DNA of 64,000 nt from Bacteroidales bacterium UBA1184 (GTDB lineage: Bacteria; Bacteroidota; Bacteroidia; Bacteroidales; ML635J-15). A program made the position numbers and the translations under genes. Shown here piece after piece: positions 40,513 to 48,162 of the stretch. The stretch lies in the NCBI GenBank assembly GCA_002310235.1, contig DBYO01000032.1, positions 11,460-75,459 of the forward strand, written 5' to 3'. A model generated the notes under the pieces. The model saw only the letters and a program-made list of their open reading frames with translations. It had not been told where the DNA came from and searched no databases. Positions within the stretch are counted from its first letter, which is position 1. Every line of letters starts with the position of its first letter.

Positions 40513-42050
40513 TATTTCAGATTCAATTTATTAGTTTTCAAATAGTTTTCTATGTTTGCAATGTCCTTGTAAAATGGAGTGTCCTCGATGAAAAGAGGTA
40601 CTATCTTACGGACTTCTTCATATACTTTGCGCGAAGTAGGACAAAGTTTGTCTGCAATTTTGAGACAATCGGTTGCTTGTGCCAATGCAATGTATTGGAT
40701 TGCCATAACTTGGAAGCAGTTTTCTACTACATGCTTGCATATCAAAGCTGTGTTAGTCCCCATGCTTACGATGTCCTGATTGTCGTTGTTGTTCGGGATG
40801 CTGTGGACATAGTTTGGCATTGCAAGTGTCTGGCATTCTGCAGTCGTTGATGTTGCAGTAAAACCACATGCCTGCATTCCGTAGTTCAGACCGAGAGTTC
40901 CAAGGTTGAGGAATGGCGGCAAAATGCCGTTTATTCTGTCGTGGAACAGGTAGTTGAGCTGACGTTCGGATGTCATGGCAAGGCGGACAAGTGCTATTTT
41001 TACCTTGTCTTCCTCAAGCGAAATATAATCGCCATGGAAGTTGCCACCGTGATAAACATATTGTGATTCGGGGTCAACTATTGGGTTGTCGCATGCCGAG
41101 TTGAGTTCGTCTTCGATTATATTGCGAGCATATTGCAGTGTGTCGTATATGGGACCCAATATCTGAGGAGTACAGCGAAGCGAATAATATGCCTGAACCT
41201 TGTGTTCAAACACTTTTACGTCCTTGTGTCCGTAGTCGTAAAGCTCGTGTGCGCGCTTTTTCATACATTTAGAACCTTCGGCTATTTCACGCATACGGCG
41301 AGCAATTACTTGTTGACCTTCGTGGCGGCGGCATTCGTTTTCTTCTAGTGCCATATAATCGTCGAATGAAGAAGCGATTTCGTTCATCCATACTGCGGCA
41401 AGTGTTGCCCAATCGAGAATATTTTCGGCATATATCTGGTTTACAATGCTAATTCCCGTCATTACGGATGTTCCATTGGTAATAGAAAGTCCTTCGCGAA
41501 TGTGAACTTTCAATGGGGTTAACCCGAGTTGCTTCATCACGTCTGAAGATTTGCGCCATTCTCCTTTGTAGTGGACTTCGCCCTCGCCAATGAGACATAA
41601 TGCTATGTGTGCCAGTTGTACGAGGTCGCCACTTGCGCCTACGCTGCCGTGCATTGGAATAAATGGGTATATGCCTTCGTTTATGAACGAAATGAGTAGT
41701 TTTGCAACATCGGGATGAACACCGGACCGGCATTGTAATACTGTGCCGAGACGGGCTATCATTGCCGACTTTACATAAATGTCGTCCAATGGTTCTCCTG
41801 CACCAGTAGCGTGACTGCGAATTATATTGTATTGTAAATCAGAAAGGTATCTGTCGTCAACGCGCCATTGCGCCATAGGACCGAAGCCTGTGTTTATCCC
41901 GTATATGACTTTTTCTGCAGCAAATTTCTCCAGAAAATGATAGCAGGCATCAACGCGGTCAATCCATTCTTTGGAAATATTGATGTTTTCGGTTGAAAAT
42001 AGTATTTTTTCAACCTCATTGAGTGTTAATCTATCAGTAAATATTGTCAT
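40512..42050 (-). CDS. tyrosine (aromatic amino acid) ammonia-lyase
   Basis: 512 residues of the MIO family. The MIO-forming triad is A139-S140-G141 in GSVGASGDLVQ, and Tyr50 sits in YGINTGFGP. The selectivity pair is S79-H80 in NIIRSHATG, which is also seen in the flexirubin-cluster tyrosine ammonia-lyase of Flavobacterium. NNNDNQDIVSMGTN is intact. The reaction removes ammonia from tyrosine to give 4-coumarate, the aryl starter. Histidine ammonia-lyase is possible from sequence but the cluster argues against it. First gene of the main operon. Confidence 0.9.
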   Translation of the reverse strand: MTIFTDRLTLNEVEKILFSTENINISKEWIDRVDACYHFLEKFAAEKVIYGINTGFGPMAQWRVDDRYLSDLQYNIIRSHATGAGEPLDDIYVKSAMIARLGTVLQCRSGVHPDVAKLLISFINEGIYPFIPMHGSVGASGDLVQLAHIALCLIGEGEVHYKGEWRKSSDVMKQLGLTPLKVHIREGLSITNGTSVMTGISIVNQIYAENILDWATLAAVWMNEIASSFDDYMALEENECRRHEGQQVIARRMREIAEGSKCMKKRAHELYDYGHKDVKVFEHKVQAYYSLRCTPQILGPIYDTLQYARNIIEDELNSACDNPIVDPESQYVYHGGNFHGDYISLEEDKVKIALVRLAMTSERQLNYLFHDRINGILPPFLNLGTLGLNYGMQACGFTATSTTAECQTLAMPNYVHSIPNNNDNQDIVSMGTNTALICKHVVENCFQVMAIQYIALAQATDCLKIADKLCPTSRKVYEEVRKIVPLFIEDTPFYKDIANIENYLKTNKLNLK

Positions 42051-42088
42051 AACAACATTTCTTATGTGTCTAAGAATTTTTAAAACTG

Positions 42089-42096
42089 CAAAGATA
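42089..42096 (-). promoter_or_regulatory. -7 box (TATCTTTG) of the main aryl polyene operon
   Basis: A perfect TATCTTTG on the minus strand 38 bases before the ammonia-lyase start. All following minus-strand genes down to 22095 have overlaps or gaps under 30 bases, so this probably drives about 20 kb. Confidence 0.6.
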
Positions 42097-42138
42097 TTAA
42101 ATATTGTCCAAATTTCAGTATATTATTAAGTATAAAAA

Positions 42139-42165
42139 TGTCAACAAATAATTAAAATATTGACA
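42139..42165. promoter_or_regulatory. inverted repeat TGTCAA-N15-TTGACA upstream of the pigment promoter
   Basis: Six-base arms (42139-42144 and 42160-42165) flank an AT-rich 15-base centre about 45 bases above the -7 box, a normal place for an activator site. This is a sequence observation only. Confidence 0.35.
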
Positions 42166-42249
42166 GGTAGGAACGTATGCTGTAAAAAATTAAACGTGCT
42201 TATCTTTGTGCTTTATGCTTCCTTTTGAGTTGTGTGTATTTCAAGCACA

Positions 42250-42287
42250 TAAAAAAGCATACCAAATGCTTTGAAATGGTATGCTTT
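42250..42287 (-). terminator. rho-independent terminator of the LRR gene
   Basis: Arms AAAGCATACC (42254-42263) and GGTATGCTTT (42278-42287) form a perfect 10-bp stem. In minus-strand RNA it is followed by six T. It ends the BspA-like gene. Confidence 0.85.
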
Positions 42288-42306
42288 AGTATAGGGTAGT
42301 TGTATG

Positions 42307-43464
42307 TTACTTCGACATGGATTCTTTAACTTCTTTGAACCGTTTGCATGCAGGCAGTTGCTTGTAGTATGATCCGCATAGTTTTGGAATCGATAGTATG
42401 GCATCTTCTGGGAGTCCTTCAAATGCGTCGTCAGCTATTTCTACATTTCCGCCGTCAATTCTGACATAGGTAAGTTTTTTGCAATTTTTGAAAGCACCCT
42501 TTTCTATTTTTGTTATAGTCGAAGGGATTCTTACGTTAGTAATATCGCAGCTATTGAATGCGTTTACATCCAAAGTTGTTATGTTGTATGGAACATTTTC
42601 CTTTGTTACCGAATACGGAAGTTTTAATTCTCCGCTAACATCATCGTACGATTCTTCGCTTTTGATATAAGGAGTTTGTATTCCGTACGAAATAATAGAT
42701 GCAGTGCCTTCGTCCTGATTAGTTACATTGCAGATAAATTTCTGGCCAGTTTCGGCTGTTGCCCAGAAAGTGTCTGCACTTGACTTATCGGCATCGCGTT
42801 CAATAATTTTCTTTGCATCGCTCCATGGTTCCGTTTTGCTGTATGTATCCGCAGTTTTTGGAGGAACAATGAGAGTAACACCATATAGGTAAAAATCGGA
42901 ATGCGGAGCGAATTCAGGCGGAGTTTCGCAATACAACTCAATGGTTTTTAGTTTTTTGCAATGCTCAAATGCTCCAGTGTTTATCTTTTTCATTTCGGGA
43001 GGAAGTATTATTGCTTCGAGTTCCGAACATCCGCTGAATGCATCAATTCCAATTTCAGTTACCGATAGTGGCAGCAGGACTTTTTTCAGTTTTTTGCAAT
43101 CCTTGAATGCTTGTATGCCAATGCATGTTATCGGGTAGTTTACACCCTGATAGGTTATGCGTTTAGGTACGGTTACTGTGCCGTTGATTGCATTGTTGTA
43201 TTTCTGTATGGTTTCGTAAACAAATGGTATCCACGCGGTGTCGATGGTATTTTTTACCTTTTCCGATTGTCCTACTGCAGGAGTAAGTGGGGCAATCACT
43301 TCGTATGATGGCGGAGTCTTCACTTTGTCGTACTTGTTCTCCTTGTTTACCTTCAAGCCAAAGTAGAGCGTGTTTCCGTTGTCATCTACACGTGTAATGT
43401 TTTGTGCTGCAACTGGCAAAGCCATGATTGCTGCGGCCATTAATATTAATAGAGTCTTCCTCAT
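42307..43464 (-). CDS. BspA-like leucine-rich-repeat surface protein
   Basis: 385 residues with a signal peptide (1-20). It has two blocks of LRR_5 (BspA/TpLRR) repeats with the pattern I-G-x-x-A-F-x-x-C-x-x-L-x-x-(V/I)-x-L-P: about 125-200 and again about 285-375. A domain between them starts at ATAETGQKF. Such proteins are exported and mediate adhesion in oral and gut Bacteroidales. No sorting domain or lipobox Cys is evident. It has a strong terminator downstream. Confidence 0.82.
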   Translation of the reverse strand: MRKTLLILMAAAIMALPVAAQNITRVDDNGNTLYFGLKVNKENKYDKVKTPPSYEVIAPLTPAVGQSEKVKNTIDTAWIPFVYETIQKYNNAINGTVTVPKRITYQGVNYPITCIGIQAFKDCKKLKKVLLPLSVTEIGIDAFSGCSELEAIILPPEMKKINTGAFEHCKKLKTIELYCETPPEFAPHSDFYLYGVTLIVPPKTADTYSKTEPWSDAKKIIERDADKSSADTFWATAETGQKFICNVTNQDEGTASIISYGIQTPYIKSEESYDDVSGELKLPYSVTKENVPYNITTLDVNAFNSCDITNVRIPSTITKIEKGAFKNCKKLTYVRIDGGNVEIADDAFEGLPEDAILSIPKLCGSYYKQLPACKRFKEVKESMSK

Positions 43465-43667
43465 AACAAAAAAAATTAATCCAAATTCGGAGTTAAAAGT
43501 ACAAATATTATTCCGATTAAGTGAATTTTTTTTGATTTTTTTGTTTGGTCTTATTTGTGCTGTTTATATTGTTGATATTTAGTGGTTTAAGTGCTGGTTT
43601 TATAATTCTTTTAAAGTAATTTGTATGTTTTGTGAGTTGTATATTTTTAGAAGTCGCTGTTTTTATG

Positions 43668-43675
43668 TAATTTTG
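43668..43675 (+). promoter_or_regulatory. -7 box (TAATTTTG) for lepA
   Basis: TAATTTTG fits TAnnTTTG and lies 28 bases before ATG 43704. Confidence 0.5.
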
Positions 43676-43703
43676 CGCCTAAATTTTCGAAAATTCACAA
43701 TTG

Positions 43704-45494
43704 ATGAAGAACATACGCAATTTTTGCATAATAGCACATATCGACCACGGAAAGAGCACATTGGCCGACCGTCTCCTACAATATACAGGTACAGTTTCGG
43801 AACGAAATTTCCAGAATCAGGTTCTTGATGACATGGATTTGGAACGCGAACGAGGCATAACCATAAAAAGTCACGCCATACAGATGGAATATGAGGCAAA
43901 GGATGGACAGAAATACATTCTTAACCTTATCGATACTCCAGGACACGTGGACTTTTCGTACGAAGTTAGCCGTTCCATAGCTGCATGCGAAGGAGCTCTG
44001 CTGGTAGTTGATGCTACACAGGGTGTTCAGGCTCAGACGATTTCAGTTCTTTATCAGGCTATTGAACACGATTTGGAAATCATTCCTGTGCTTAACAAGA
44101 TTGACCTCGATGCTGCTATGCCCGAACTTGTCGAAGACCAGATAATCGACCTTATAGGTTGCGACCGCGAGGATATTCTTCGTGCCAGCGGAAAGACCGG
44201 CGAGGGCGTTGAGGATGTGCTCGAGGCAATCGTAAGCAAGATTCCTGCACCAAAGGGCGACCCCGAAGCTCCGTTCGAGGCTCTTATCTTCGACTCGGTT
44301 TTCAACCCATTCCGTGGAATAGTTGTGTATTTCCGTATTTTCAACGGCACGGTTAATACAAAGGATCTTGTGAAGTTCGTTAATACTGGTCGCGAGTACA
44401 ATGCCGAGGAAATCGGTGTGCTCAAGATGGACTACTCGCCGCGCAAGACTTTGTCGGCAGGCGATGTGGGATACATAATTTCCGGTATCAAGACGGCCGT
44501 GGAGGTGAAGGTTGGTGATACAATAACTCAAGTTGACCGTCCGTGCGCCGAGGCTATTGCCGGTTTCTCGGAAGTGAAACCAATGCTTTATGCCGGTATT
44601 TATCCTGTCGATGCCGACGACTATGAAGAACTTCGTGCTTCGATAGAAAAGTTGCAGCTCAACGATGCTTCGCTTACATACGATCTCGAATCGTCGGCAG
44701 CATTGGGATTCGGTTTCCGCTGCGGATTCCTTGGACTGCTTCACATGGAGATTGTTCAGGAACGTCTCGACCGTGAGTTCAAGATGGATGTCATAACTAC
44801 TGTTCCAAACGTTCAGTATCTTGCATACACAACCAAGGGCGAGAAGGTTGAGGTTCACAATCCGTCGGGAATGCCTGGACCAAACTATCTCGATCACGTT
44901 GAGGAGCCGTTTATCCGCGGAACGATCATCACAAAGGCCGATTATGTAGGTCCTATAATCAAATTGTGTATCGACAAGCGTGGAACTTTCCTGAATCAGG
45001 TTTACCTGAGTGCCGACCGCGTTGAGTTGCATTTCGACTTGCCGCTTGGCGAAATAGTCTTCGACTTCTATGACAAGCTGAAGAGCATCTCGAAGGGTTA
45101 TGCTTCGTTCGACTATCACCAGTCGGAATACAAGTTGTCGAAACTCGTACGTCTCGATATTTTGTTGAACGGCGAAATGGTTGATGCCTTGTCGACGCTA
45201 ACGCATGTAAGCAATGCGCAGACTTTTGGTCGCCGTATGTGCGAAAAACTGAAGGAACTTATCCCTCGCCATCAGTTCGATGTTGCAATTCAGGCAGCAA
45301 TCGGCGGAAAGATTATCGCCCGTGAAACTGTGAAGGCTGTACGCAAGGATGTTACTGCTAAATGTTATGGCGGTGATATCACCCGTAAGCGCAAGCTTCT
45401 TGAAAAGCAGAAGGAAGGTAAGAAGCGTATGCGTCAGATAGGTTCGGTCGAAGTTCCGCAGTCGGCATTCCTCGCTGTGCTGAAGCTTGATTAG
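43704..45494 (+). CDS. lepA: translation factor LepA (EF4)
   Basis: 596 residues, full length. Ribosome-bound GTPase that back-translocates or aids initiation under stress. G1 AHIDHGKST, switch I DLERERGITI, G3 DTPGHVDF and G4 NKID are in order, followed by the LepA-type domains up to the C-terminal tail KRMRQIGSVEVPQSAF. The start is the ATG at 43704; a TTG one codon earlier is unlikely. Confidence 0.97.
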   Translation: MKNIRNFCIIAHIDHGKSTLADRLLQYTGTVSERNFQNQVLDDMDLERERGITIKSHAIQMEYEAKDGQKYILNLIDTPGHVDFSYEVSRSIAACEGALLVVDATQGVQAQTISVLYQAIEHDLEIIPVLNKIDLDAAMPELVEDQIIDLIGCDREDILRASGKTGEGVEDVLEAIVSKIPAPKGDPEAPFEALIFDSVFNPFRGIVVYFRIFNGTVNTKDLVKFVNTGREYNAEEIGVLKMDYSPRKTLSAGDVGYIISGIKTAVEVKVGDTITQVDRPCAEAIAGFSEVKPMLYAGIYPVDADDYEELRASIEKLQLNDASLTYDLESSAALGFGFRCGFLGLLHMEIVQERLDREFKMDVITTVPNVQYLAYTTKGEKVEVHNPSGMPGPNYLDHVEEPFIRGTIITKADYVGPIIKLCIDKRGTFLNQVYLSADRVELHFDLPLGEIVFDFYDKLKSISKGYASFDYHQSEYKLSKLVRLDILLNGEMVDALSTLTHVSNAQTFGRRMCEKLKELIPRHQFDVAIQAAIGGKIIARETVKAVRKDVTAKCYGGDITRKRKLLEKQKEGKKRMRQIGSVEVPQSAFLAVLKLD

Positions 45495-45557
45495 ACGCTA
45501 GCCTTTTTGTTAACTTTCACGCTTTAATAAATACTTTTCTTTCTTGTTCCTGCTGAT

Positions 45558-45576
45558 GGTATATTATATACCTTCG
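45558..45576 (+). promoter_or_regulatory. palindrome GGTATATTATATACC over a TACCTTCG -7-like box
   Basis: A perfect 15-base palindrome (45558-45572) overlaps the -7-like box TACCTTCG (45569-45576), 20 bases before the WG-repeat gene. It may be an operator. Confidence 0.4.
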
Positions 45577-45596
45577 CGGAAAATTTTGTTTGTATC

Positions 45597-46412
45597 ATGG
45601 AAAAACAGCACGCCCATAAGGAACAACTTTTGAAGATGCAGAAGTTGTATAAGGAATACAGGTCTGCAGTAGCCAATAAATTGCCGGATGAAGATGTTGA
45701 AGCTTCTCGGATTGCTTTTTATGATATTTGCGACAACTACGACTGGATGGATTATGTGGTTGAGGAAAATGGCTGCGAGAAGTTGATTAACATAAAGGAT
45801 GAGGTGCTTGTTCCTGCAAAGTATGAGCGTTTAGGTTGTTGCCGCGGGAAGGTCAACGACCGTAAGTTTCCTGTATCTGCCATGTCGGATGGGAAATGGG
45901 GACTTGTTATGCCAGATGGTTACGGTACGGTAGTACTAGGTTTCGATTACGATGAGATTGAGTGTTTCGACAAGTTTTTTGTCGTTTCGAAGTCGGGTAG
46001 GAAAGGTGTCGCTGACAAAAAGGGCAGATTGCTTGTACCATGCTCGATGGATGACGTTGTTTTCCGTCCTATATTCATAACCAACGAGGATGACGGTCGT
46101 TCGTGGTACGATGACTGTATGTTCGAGCTACGCAGTGGCGACAAGGTAGGTGTGCTCACTATGGATGGCCAGTATGTTAAGCCGTTGTATGATGAAATTT
46201 TGTTTTCAGAAATCCTTGAAACCGATGAGGCTCTTGGCGCTGTACTTGATGGGCGAGACGGATGCGTTTCAGTTGATGGAAAACTTGTTCCCGATGAGGA
46301 TTTCGAAAAATACGAGGATAAACTTATATATGCCAAAGGCCGCTACAGCCATCGTTCGTCGTACAACTACGAACTTGACGTGAAAATGGGTTACGCCGAG
46401 GGAAAGATATAA
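45597..46412 (+). CDS. WG-repeat protein
   Basis: 271 residues, no signal peptide. After a helical N-terminus (about 1-60) there are four WG-like beta repeats: KLINIKDEVLVPAKYE, GKWGLVMPDGYG, RKGVADKKGRLLVP and DKVGVLTMDGQYVKPLYDEI. WG repeats build beta structures of unknown role, often in proteins of interbacterial or envelope context. It stands alone behind a palindrome-covered promoter and converges with the sensory module. Confidence 0.72.
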   Translation: MEKQHAHKEQLLKMQKLYKEYRSAVANKLPDEDVEASRIAFYDICDNYDWMDYVVEENGCEKLINIKDEVLVPAKYERLGCCRGKVNDRKFPVSAMSDGKWGLVMPDGYGTVVLGFDYDEIECFDKFFVVSKSGRKGVADKKGRLLVPCSMDDVVFRPIFITNEDDGRSWYDDCMFELRSGDKVGVLTMDGQYVKPLYDEILFSEILETDEALGAVLDGRDGCVSVDGKLVPDEDFEKYEDKLIYAKGRYSHRSSYNYELDVKMGYAEGKI

Positions 46413-46417
46413 AGTGC

Positions 46418-46957
46418 TTATTCCTCTACTGTAATATTCTCGGCAATCAAATCCTTCAGATTGTTGATGATGTTGACATCATTTAGGTTCATACCTTCGA
46501 AGACTTCCTTAACGTCGGCTGTGCTAAGTTCGAAATAGTCTTCGTCGGTGGTGTACTTGATGATGAAGTTGATGTCCTGGTACTGGCAGATGAAGTTGCT
46601 GAAACATCCGGCAAGGTCGCCTTTGGGTTGCAGGTCGATATGCGAACGCTGGTAGTCGGCGTAGATTTCGGTACCCTTGCCAACTTCCGACTTCAGGTAG
46701 AACTTGCCGTTGCATAGTTCAGAATGGAATTTCAGCAGGGCTATGCCCATACCAATCTTACGTTCGGGACGCGACGAGTAGAAGGTCTCGTTTATGGCAT
46801 CCATCATCTCCTTGGGCATTCCGCAGCCATTGTCGATAATCTTGAGTGACAGCAAGTCCTGTTTTGCGCTGTCGACCATCTCAATCACAATCTCCGTAGC
46901 CTTTGCACGGATAGAATTGTGAACTATGTCAATTATATGTAAATCAAGTGTTTTCAT
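46418..46957 (-). CDS. GHKL ATP-binding protein (histidine-kinase-like)
   Basis: 179 residues. The Bergerat ATP fold is seen as HNSIRAKATEI (N box), KIIDNGCGM (G1/D box) and KIGMGIALLKFH (G2). The C-terminal ~70 residues are an extra domain without known motif. There is no phospho-acceptor His, so it may act as a kinase toward a partner or as an ATP-driven switch. It overlaps the PHP gene by four bases. Confidence 0.8.
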   Translation of the reverse strand: MKTLDLHIIDIVHNSIRAKATEIVIEMVDSAKQDLLSLKIIDNGCGMPKEMMDAINETFYSSRPERKIGMGIALLKFHSELCNGKFYLKSEVGKGTEIYADYQRSHIDLQPKGDLAGCFSNFICQYQDINFIIKYTTDEDYFELSTADVKEVFEGMNLNDVNIINNLKDLIAENITVEE

Positions 46958-47682
46958 AATATTATCTGTTCTCCTGTGTGAAGTGCGTTTTTAAGGTTGT
47001 CGAAACTGAAACTGTCCATTTCGAGTACGCTTGAAATTTTGCCGATATCGTCAATGTAGTGGGCATCGGAACTTTGTATGTAGTTGTAGTCGCTGAACCA
47101 CGGGAATTTGTCGAAGAAGTTGTTCTTCATGGCGTAATAGCTGAGCTCAAGTGCCTGAAACTTAAGTTTGTCGGGAACAAAAACAAGTTGCGAACTTATG
47201 CTGAATGTGCTGCGGTCAACGTGTGCAGGGATGAAGATTCCGCCCATTTCATATACCTTTTTCTGCAAGTCGAGCATCGGCAGGTCGAGGGCATTTATTA
47301 ATAGGTGGGGAACTTCGTCGAGCACATTTTCTTCCTCGTCAACTACAAACTGGTAGCCGAACTTGTCGGGGTCGTTCTCGAAGAAAATAACCTTCGAATC
47401 AAGAAATTTCTGGAACTCGGCAAGTTTTTCGGCGTTGGGCATAAATCCCAGGCAATGGATTTCCTCCTTGGTTGTGACTTCGGCACCCATCATAACGGCT
47501 ATGCCGTTCTGCTCGCCGATTTTGCGTGTAACTTCGGCATTGAGAGTGCTGTTGTGGTCGGTAAGACCGATAATGTCAAGCCCTTTCTCCTTGGCCTTTG
47601 CGATTATGGCAGACGGACTCATCTCTATGTCGCCACAAGGTGACAACACAGAGTGCATGTGTAGGTCTGCGCGGAATTTCAT
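46954..47682 (-). CDS. PHP-domain metal-dependent phosphoesterase
   Basis: 242 residues. PHP motifs: DLHMHS at the N-terminus, GLTDHN near 40, GAEVTT near 67, HCLGF, PAHVDR near 153 and SDAH near 209. These give a trinuclear metal site. PHP proteins hydrolyse phosphoesters, including small nucleotides. In the sensory module it may make or remove a signal molecule. Confidence 0.87.
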   Translation of the reverse strand: MKFRADLHMHSVLSPCGDIEMSPSAIIAKAKEKGLDIIGLTDHNSTLNAEVTRKIGEQNGIAVMMGAEVTTKEEIHCLGFMPNAEKLAEFQKFLDSKVIFFENDPDKFGYQFVVDEEENVLDEVPHLLINALDLPMLDLQKKVYEMGGIFIPAHVDRSTFSISSQLVFVPDKLKFQALELSYYAMKNNFFDKFPWFSDYNYIQSSDAHYIDDIGKISSVLEMDSFSFDNLKNALHTGEQIIL

Positions 47683-47697
47683 GACTGGAAAGTCTTG

Positions 47698-48027
47698 TTA
47701 CTTAATAAGTTCGTACAGTTTGCCGCAAAGCATGAATGTAGGTTCTGAACTTGAGAGCACAGCCACATCGTTGTCCTTTGCAAATTCGAGCATATCGTCA
47801 TCGGGAACACCGTTGCGAACAATGATAATTGCAGGAACATCCTTTAGAGCGGCAATCGAAGCCACGTTCTTGTGTGTCTGCATTGTAATCCAAACCTGTC
47901 CACTCTTTGCATTGCCCATTACGTCGCTGAGCAAATCAGATGAGTATGCGCTCTTTACATCAGCGTCCATATTTACCTCGTTGTAAACCTTGAGGTTTAA
48001 TTTTTCTATTATGTCTTTCAGTATCAT
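47698..48027 (-). CDS. DRTGG-domain protein
   Basis: 109 residues from ATG 48027; a frame open to 48081 would run into the palindrome and is less likely. The region AYSSDLLSDVMGNAKSGQVWITMQTHKNVASIAALKDVPAIII matches the DRTGG fold seen in phosphotransacetylase and CBS-linked regulators. It probably binds a small ligand. A paralogue is at 49985-50326. Confidence 0.8.
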   Translation of the reverse strand: MILKDIIEKLNLKVYNEVNMDADVKSAYSSDLLSDVMGNAKSGQVWITMQTHKNVASIAALKDVPAIIIVRNGVPDDDMLEFAKDNDVAVLSSSEPTFMLCGKLYELIK

Positions 48028-48066
48028 ATCGTTAATTGTTTTTATTCTTAAATCGTTAAATTTAGT

Positions 48067-48086
48067 AGACGTTGCACGCAACGTCT
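48067..48086. repeat. 20-bp perfect palindrome AGACGTTGCACGCAACGTCT
   Basis: Perfect 20-base palindrome except the two-base centre AC. It has the same RGWCG...CGWCY frame as those at 4456, 9601 and 57578 and is flanked by word repeats. Confidence 0.7.
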
Positions 48087-48090
48087 CTAC

Positions 48091-48160
48091 AATTGAATCA
48101 TCAAATCATCAAATCTTCAAATCAATCAAATCTTTAAATTTTTAAATCCTTAAATCATTA
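48091..48160. repeat. AT-rich word repeats (aaatcatcaaat)
   Basis: About six degenerate copies of TCATCAAATC / TTTAAATTTTTAAATCC fill the gap between the DRTGG and the hydrogenase-like genes. Confidence 0.65.
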
Positions 48161-48162
48161 AT

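Larger units (their letters stand above)
17092..42050 (-). other. aryl polyene (flexirubin-like) biosynthetic gene cluster
   Basis: Twenty-five consecutive minus-strand genes make up the cluster. Core parts are a tyrosine ammonia-lyase, three complete ketosynthases, a chain-length factor, two ACPs, a ketoreductase, ApeI/ApeP-type hotdog proteins, a PaaK-like ligase, acyltransferases, an MMPL exporter and a LolA-like carrier. These match aryl polyene and flexirubin systems. Two transcripts are inferred from -7 boxes at 42089-42096 and 22082-22089. Dialkylresorcinol genes DarA/DarB are not present in the window. Confidence 0.85.

Noticed and set aside
40512..42050. Histidine ammonia-lyase of a histidine-utilisation operon
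   Set aside because: No hutU/hutI/ftcD neighbours; it heads an aryl polyene operon, and its motifs fit the flexirubin-type tyrosine ammonia-lyase.
42139..42165. TTGACA as a sigma70 -35 box for the pigment operon
   Set aside because: It is about 42 bases from the -7 box, far from 17-base spacing, and this phylum uses a different promoter consensus.
44043..45119. 358-codon open frame opposite lepA
   Set aside because: Complement of conserved LepA codons; no independent signal.
48091..48160. Possible CRISPR array (aaatcatcaaat words)
   Set aside because: Words are 8-14 bases, degenerate and directly adjacent with no constant repeat or spacers, and no cas genes are nearby.
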